From Glandiceps talaboti (lineage: Eukaryota > Hemichordata > Enteropneusta > Spengelidae): a stretch of DNA of 35,050 bases. Positions 29,419-35,050 of the stretch are shown here, in pieces (position 1 is the stretch's first letter; each line of letters begins with the position of its first letter). The stretch covers positions 9,546,390-9,581,439 of the forward strand of contig NC_135571.1 of NCBI RefSeq assembly GCF_964340395.1. Reading direction: 5' to 3'. Position numbers and translations under genes: made by a program. A model generated the notes under the pieces. That model was not told the origin of the DNA. It worked only from the letters and a program-made list of their open reading frames with translations, and ran no database searches.

Positions 29419-29556
29419 ATGAACCGAAAACCGAGGGACGCTACTACTATAGACTGGGCTTTGATATCTAGAAACTTGAAGACAGAAGATGTTATCACCA
29501 TGACACATACAAGGTACCCAGATATCATATCCTCAAAGGATAAAGTTGCACTGGAT
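29419..29556 (+). CDS. Gene C exon 1: first half of a CARD
   Basis: 46 codons, ending GCACTGGAT|GTAAGTA. It reads MNRKPRDATTIDWALISRNL and then a KTEDVITMTHTRYPDIISSK segment. Length, phase and the final Val-Ala-Leu-Asp/Asn are shared with gene B. A stop-containing region lies upstream, so this ATG is the natural start. Confidence 0.82.
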
Positions 29557-31322
29557 GTAAGTATTTGATTTTAATAAAAGACAGTGAAAACATTAATTTT
29601 ATATACTTAGAAACATGAAGCTGATCTGAAATATACCTCCATATGGGCAGGTTCAAATTTTCACATAAGTAGTCACAGACCTTATGTCATTCAGAGTCAT
29701 TGACATTTTCAACAATCCTTGCAGCATTTATATATACAGAGATACCTGCGATCATAAGATCGTTTTATCAGTGGTAGACAGTTAAAACTGGCCTTGTGTC
29801 AAAAGTCTTCCCCTTATCACACTATCAAACTGACAAACATTGATAAAAAAATCAGTGGGTGCCTCTGATGAAGGATCATGTCATTCTCTTATCAGTTTAT
29901 TTAATAGTCATGTTGCTACCTCCATGCACGATTATCTTTCACAGAAATAAACAAACTGATAAACGCATCATGATGGACATCAGAGGCACCCGCTGTTGTT
30001 TTGTATCGATGTGTGTTTGATAATATGATAAGGAAAATACTTCGGCACCTTCAGAGCCAGTTGTAATTGTCCACCTCTGATAAAACGGCGTTATAATCAC
30101 AGTACAGCCGTCTCTATATTACTAGTTCAAGGGTTGTAATAAGTTTTGATATGTGACAGTGATCAGTCAATGTTCCTAAAAGAAGCACGGATAATATAAT
30201 ATCGCTTTTTGTGAACAAGTTCTTGAAGAAATTGTGTTATTCCATATTGTTTCATAATATTTTGTTTTTAAACATCTTTTCAATATTATATATCATTTTA
30301 TATTATTATATTATAATATCGTTTTAGTATGTAGTGATTATATTAGTTTTGATTATGGACGTTTCTGTATTTGCTGAAGCATGTATAACCCAACTTTATC
30401 ATTATCACACAACTTGACAATGTCTTGACAAAGATTAATCATAATTTTACCATGGCAATCTACATGTGGACATCACAACAGCGTACAAATTGCCTTCGAT
30501 AACCGTAGATGGGTAACTCTAATTAAAATAGTCGAACGGTTTCATACAAAAGTCTGATGCATTTTGCAACTGCACAAGTTGACGTAAAATATAGAAAAAT
30601 ATGCAGCTACGGAGATTATATTCAAATGGAAATTCATCTGTGTTGGTAGACCATAGTATTGAATTGAACTTTTGTTCCAAACACACTGACTGTGAAAGGT
30701 TTATCTGAAATGTTTCGCCTACACACTTCCAGGCACCTATGACCTCTTATCAGGCCCAAGTGCTAATAAGGTCACGCGTACTAATTAGCAGGTCATCAAT
30801 CTGTTGACAAGGACCGAAGTATGTAGTCGAATATTTCAGGTAAAATTTTCAAAGTTGTGTTTGGCACAAAAGTTCCATTTAACACTAAGGAGATTATATT
30901 TGTTATGTATAATCAATCAAGAATTTGACACATATCTATATCACGTTTTGTTATCAGAAAAGCTGGGGTCAAGAGAAGAAGGATCTGCTCCTCAAACTGT
31001 TTAAAAAACAACAGGATGGATATGAAACTCTCGTTAATATACTGACTGTTACTGGTCATCAACCTCCATTATTGAAGAAATTAAAAGAACACCCAATGTA
31101 TGGAAAAGGAAAACCCAAAGGTGATTCAAGAAATATTATATTTCACAGTATGCTTAGGATGTCTGTGATTGGCGTGTAGTTACTTCTAACGTCATATTAA
31201 TGACACATACATGTATATAGCGATAGAGATAGATTAACAAACAGCAGGCTAAAGACAGACGGATGGGCGGACATACAGACACAGGTAGGAAGGAAGGCAG
31301 ACAGGCAAGGAGACATGGAAGC

Positions 31323-31362
<40 letters not shown>

Positions 31363-32216
31363 TGAAACGACAAATAAGAACGCGACGGTGCGAGAAAAAA
31401 CGAGACTAGATGAGAAAACATAAGAAGGTAAGATGACATCAAGTGATGAAATTTGGTATAGCAATTAATTAACGGAGGCCAACTGAACAACTACATTATA
31501 ACATCATGTCATAGTTTGTGTTTAGTAAAAACTTGCATTAGACAATATTAATCATTTCAGATAATTGGAGGCATAGCATGCTATCGTTGATGTTTAGCAT
31601 ATTTTCTTGACATGATCAGCCAAGGTTTATGTATCTTCTCTTTTAATTTATTTTACTTTTTCCTCTCATTATTTATAGTCCCACAGTACCCTACTGTTAC
31701 AAAAAGGACGCCTTTGTCAAAGACAGGTAACGGTAAGTTATGATCTAAGTTTATTCTTTACGTACGTGAGATATGAACTATTATAGTTAAATAGGTTTTG
31801 ATTGCCATTGTGTTTGTATCTGTAGGAAAGAAAGATACACAGGCCCCGAGGAGTGCTGACGATTGTACTCCAGGTAAGTTAAGTTCTAAGATTTTAAAAC
31901 AAAAAAATTATGCAGAGGAAATAGACTATTTTGAACAGGTATCTGATAGAAAAAAAGAAAGAAATGGGGGTAGGACACACTAGAAATAGAGACTGAAAGA
32001 TAAAGTACTAAGTAATTTTTACGAAAATATCGACCAATTCTAAAATCGGCGCAGTTGTTATTTGGTACATTGTCAGGTGCAATGCATTATTGGTAATACA
32101 ATCTTTTCCATCATGTATTTTTATAAAGGTGACAAAGCCGATGCTTCAACTTCATCTAAGAAGGACAATGCTGTTGGCGAAGGTATTTAATTCCAGTACC
32201 AATTAATGTATGTATG

Positions 32217-32250
<34 letters not shown>

Positions 32251-32262
32251 TGTATGTATGTA

Positions 32263-32293
<31 letters not shown>

Positions 32294-32330
32294 CTGTGTG
32301 TGTGTCTGTGTGTCTATCTGTGTGTGTGTG

Positions 32331-32369
<39 letters not shown>

Positions 32370-34275
32370 GTGTGTGTGTGTGTGTGTGTCTGTCTGTATG
32401 TGCGTGTCTGTCTGTCTGTCTGTCTAATCTCTGCTATATTTTTCAAACTCAAGGAACTTTGGGTACTCAAATTTTACTCGAAATGCGGAAGATGTCATTG
32501 GACAGCGAAGTACGACACATGGAAACACAGGCATCTTTTTCAGTGATCAACGATCGGCTAGATACTCTTTCAGACAGCCACGATATGCTGAAGAAAGATG
32601 TGGACAGTAAACTTGAATCGTTATGTACTAAATTACAAAATGTAATGAGTCAAATGAATACACTTGAAGACTGTCTGAATGCTGTTCAAACAGGTATAAA
32701 CAATACACTGATACCATTACATAGTACTACAGGAAAGGGGCCAAACATTATAAGATTAAAGGCCCATGTTTCAGGCCTGGGTATTGCATTCGTGTTATTT
32801 TAAAGGGGAACACAATCTTCACGAAATAGAGGTATTTTCATATACTTGGGTTCCTGGAGAGTCATTTCCTGATTTCACGTGACGCAATTTTCACTTTATA
32901 TTTTTACAAGTTGCCAAAAATCATGAAATTGAAATACTTTTCTTTCTACTGTTCTTTCAGTGATGCACCATTGCTGGATGGGTCTTAGCAAACATCAATA
33001 TTCATTAGTTACACACTGAATATTCATTAGATGCACACTGAATATTCATGACCATTTATCTGAAGGAAACAAACTCTTAGTTAATCTAACTACCTTTATT
33101 TCCTGGAGTGGATTTCACATTGAATAAGGATTATATGGGATTAGACTTCCGTTTTGAAGTAACTTTTCCCATAGCAATGCCACATAACCGGTTTTTACAT
33201 ATAGATTTTAAGCTTATCTTGAATGGGTCTATATTTATGGTGGCAATGCCTACAGTGCGATGAGTGTAGCTAAGAACATCTGAAATTAATTTTATAATTA
33301 TAATTTAACATTCAACAGAGAATGATTTGACATTTAATACTGACACTTTTCTATATCAACATCCTGGCGGTGGCAGTCCCTGGATGGATGGGTACCCATG
33401 CTTGTTAGCGAAATTTCAAATGTACACCTTTTCCTGGAATATTTCAATGAAAAACACCCTCCCCCTTTTTAAATTTAATCTGGAAGATAATCACTGCAAA
33501 GAACATCCCCTTACTTCTGAAATCCGTTAGGTTTTACCTTCAAGGACATCTAATCCATACACTGTACGTACAAACAGGGCATCCTACCCCTATTCTCGGA
33601 GAGTGATCTGAAAAAGTACTCTTTTTACGATTCCAAGGACCTAGATGGCCAATGAAAAAAAACAACCTTTTCCGTGAAATTTCTAACAAGCAGGCGTACC
33701 CACTTCGTCTGGGACTGCCACCAAGATGAGGGCATATATTTTGATTATATATCAAGGTTTAACACTTGGGCTAAAAGTGTACGGAATCGAATATACTTTT
33801 AAACTACAGTTTTAGTATTAAATATTTTATAAATATTCAATATTGCAGAGCTAAAAGGAAAAGCTTCTAAAGAAGAAACTAAGAAACTCATCGAGGAACT
33901 CAACGAAAACTACATGAGAATTAGAACTTTGATAAATGATGTAGAGAAAAGGGGTGAGTCAATTTGATGTATGTATGTATGTATGTATGTATGTATGCAT
34001 GTATGTATGTATGCATGTATGTATGTATGTATGTATGTATGTATGTATGTATGTATGTATGTATGTATGTATGTATGTACGTACCTACGTACCTACGTAC
34101 GTACGTACGTCTGTCTGTCTGTCTGTCTGTCTGTCTGTATGTATGTATGTATGTATGTATGTATGTATGTATGTATGTATGTGTGTGTGTACGTACGTAC
34201 GTGTGTGTGTGTGTGTGTGAATGTATGTATGTATGTATGTATGTATGTATGTATGTATGTATGTATGTATGTATA

Positions 34276-34306
<31 letters not shown>

Positions 34307-35050
34307 TGTATGTATGTATGTATGTATGTATGTATGTATGTATGTATGTATGTATGTGTGTGTGTGTGTGCGTGTGTGCATACGTGCATATGTGCATGCC
34401 TGCCTGCCTGTCTGTCTGTCTGTCTGTTTGTTTGTTTGTTTACAAACTATCAATATTCGGCATTCACTGAATAAATGACTCGTTTTGTCATAACTTTCAT
34501 TGAAGGTACAAGTCAACAACAAATAATTCAGGCCATAGAGGTAAAGCTTCGAGATCTAGGTACAAGACTAGGGGAAAGTAAGGGAGTTTGGGAGGAAATT
34601 CAACGAATTCGAAGAGAAGTTGAGAAGTTGAAAAAATGGACAAAGGACGAGCTTCATTCAGTACAAATGAAAATTGACACAGGTAAGAAGGAAATAACCA
34701 TTCGTACTGAGTCTCCGATAATTTTGATCAGAAATGGAATCTGTGACCAAATAGTAATCGGATGAATTTATCGATTAAGACATGTTGAAAACACAAGTAT
34801 GTTGCAACACTGTAAATCTGTTTGAACCACAGAAACATGAAAAAAGCAAAAACAAAATATGTATGACTTGAAATTAATTCCACCGTCCTTGTAATGTTTC
34901 CATACATTTTGTATACTATTAGTTAACATTGTTGACTAGTGATTTTGTCACTTTCTTTGGTTGAATTTCATCTGTAGGAGCAAAGTCTGTACCTGATACA
35001 CAACCAAAACGGCCTCGTCAGAAGTCAGATAATAATCCCATCTCACAAGA
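29419..35050 (+). CDS. Gene C: CARD - coiled coil protein, 3' end beyond window
   Basis: Exons: 29419-29556 (CARD half 1, 46 codons, phase-0 end), 30958-31120 (CARD half 2), 31679-31726 or 31732, 31826-31873 and 32129-32182 (three short polar linkers), 32454-32693 (79-codon coiled coil), 33849-33953 (34 codons, coiled coil ending NDVEKRG), 34506-34682 (58 codons, coiled coil with VEKLKKWTKDEL) and 34978 onward, open to the window edge. All junctions after the CARD are phase 1, with consensus splice sites apart from a weak AAAG acceptor at 32128. The last exon begins AKSVPDTQPKRPRQKS, a basic stretch that could be a nuclear-localisation-like motif, and is not homologous to the Death exon of gene A at its start. 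About 348 residues are visible. This is the only intact CARD of the three genes. Confidence 0.86.
29749..30101. mobile_element. Long foldback element in gene C intron 1
   Basis: The arms, about 170 bases each, pair through CGTTTTATCAGTGGTAGACA / TGTCCACCTCTGATAAAACG, CCTTATCACACTATCAAAC / GTTTGATAATATGATAAGG and GGGTGCCTCTGATG / CATCAGAGGCACCC. The loop is near 29910-29940. Non-coding. Confidence 0.75.
30958..31120 (+). CDS. Gene C exon 2: second half of the CARD
   Basis: 163 nt, acceptor TTATCAG, donor AAAG|GTGATT. It reads KSWGQEKKDLLLKLFKKQQD, then GYETLVNILTVTGHQPPLLK. The pattern Leu-Leu-x-x-Leu, (Gly)-Tyr-Glu-x-Leu, Leu-x-x-Thr-Gly is that of CARD helices 4 to 6. The intron inside the CARD falls between helices 3 and 4. 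Confidence 0.83.
31318..31360. repeat. (AGAC)n microsatellite
   Basis: A pure AGAC run inside a wider GACA/GGAC-rich stretch (31250-31362), in the intron after the CARD of gene C. Confidence 0.95.
32206..32426. repeat. (ATGT)n(GT)n(TCTG)n compound microsatellite
   Basis: ATGT to about 32266, GT/TCTG mixtures, then TCTG to 32424. It ends only about 28 bases before the gene C coiled-coil exon at 32454. Confidence 0.97.
33359..33730. mobile_element. Foldback element in gene C intron
   Basis: GGCGGTGGCAGTCCC at 33367 pairs with GGGACTGCCACC near 33711-33722; inner blocks GGGTACCCATGCTTGTTAG / CTAACAAGCAGGCGTACCC also pair. About 370 bp, between exons 32693 and 33849. Confidence 0.65.
33966..34440. 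repeat. Compound (ATGT)n, (GTAC)n, (TCTG)n, (GT)n microsatellite
   Basis: About 475 bases, starting 13 bases after the donor of the gene C exon ending at 33953 and ending about 65 bases before the next exon, so it fills most of that intron. Open frames across it are artefacts. Confidence 0.98.

Overview
This is a fragment of a eukaryotic, almost certainly invertebrate metazoan genome. The sequence is AT-rich, the genes are split into many small exons with GT/AG boundaries, microsatellites (ATGT, TCTG, GT, GA) and short foldback transposons are everywhere, and a run of exactly 100 N marks a scaffold gap (9951-10050). The gene families (a Ly6/uPAR three-finger protein and an expanded CARD/Death-fold family) fit a marine deuterostome such as a lancelet or hemichordate, or a lophotrochozoan. 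The species cannot be fixed from the sequence alone.

Layout. (1) 211-1956, plus strand: the last three exons of a Ly6/uPAR gene whose first exon lies before the window. (2) 1957-5153: gene-free and repeat-rich. (3) 5154-10112, minus strand: gene A, which reads N-terminal CARD (mostly hidden in the N gap), Ser/Thr-rich linker exons, three coiled-coil exons and a C-terminal Death-like domain. (4) 10113-17992: gene-free spacer with microsatellites, G-runs and a tandem-repeat element. (5) 17993-24418, plus strand: gene B, with CARD exon 1, a CARD exon 2 broken by a stop and a frameshift, one linker exon, the same three coiled-coil exons and a short Pro-rich tail without a Death domain. One of its introns holds a 1.1-kb array of a 24-bp minisatellite. 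(6) 24419-29418: spacer with nested MITEs and unidentified open frames. (7) 29419 to the window end, plus strand: gene C, with an intact two-exon CARD, three linker exons, three coiled-coil exons and the start of a basic tail exon that runs out of the window.

Genes A, B and C are paralogues. Their first CARD exon is 138 nt with a phase-0 end where it can be read in full (B and C). The same three coiled-coil modules occur in the same order, and every readable intron after the CARD is phase 1. The likely role, by inference, is a set of intracellular adaptor or scaffold proteins that oligomerise through the coiled coil and recruit partners through CARD and, in gene A, Death-domain contacts. The family appears to be a local duplication cluster (A inverted relative to B and C) and is the most interesting content of the window. 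Because all internal post-CARD exons are symmetric (1-1), many exon-skipping isoforms would stay in frame.

Mobile and repeated DNA: three copies of a TTAA-flanked (piggyBac-type) MITE, one of them interrupted by a TA-flanked MITE; several unrelated foldback elements; a 90-bp near-perfect hairpin in an intron of gene A; a tandem-repeat-plus-microsatellite element resembling Helentron-derived MINEs; and many simple repeats. I saw no tRNA, rRNA or CRISPR array.
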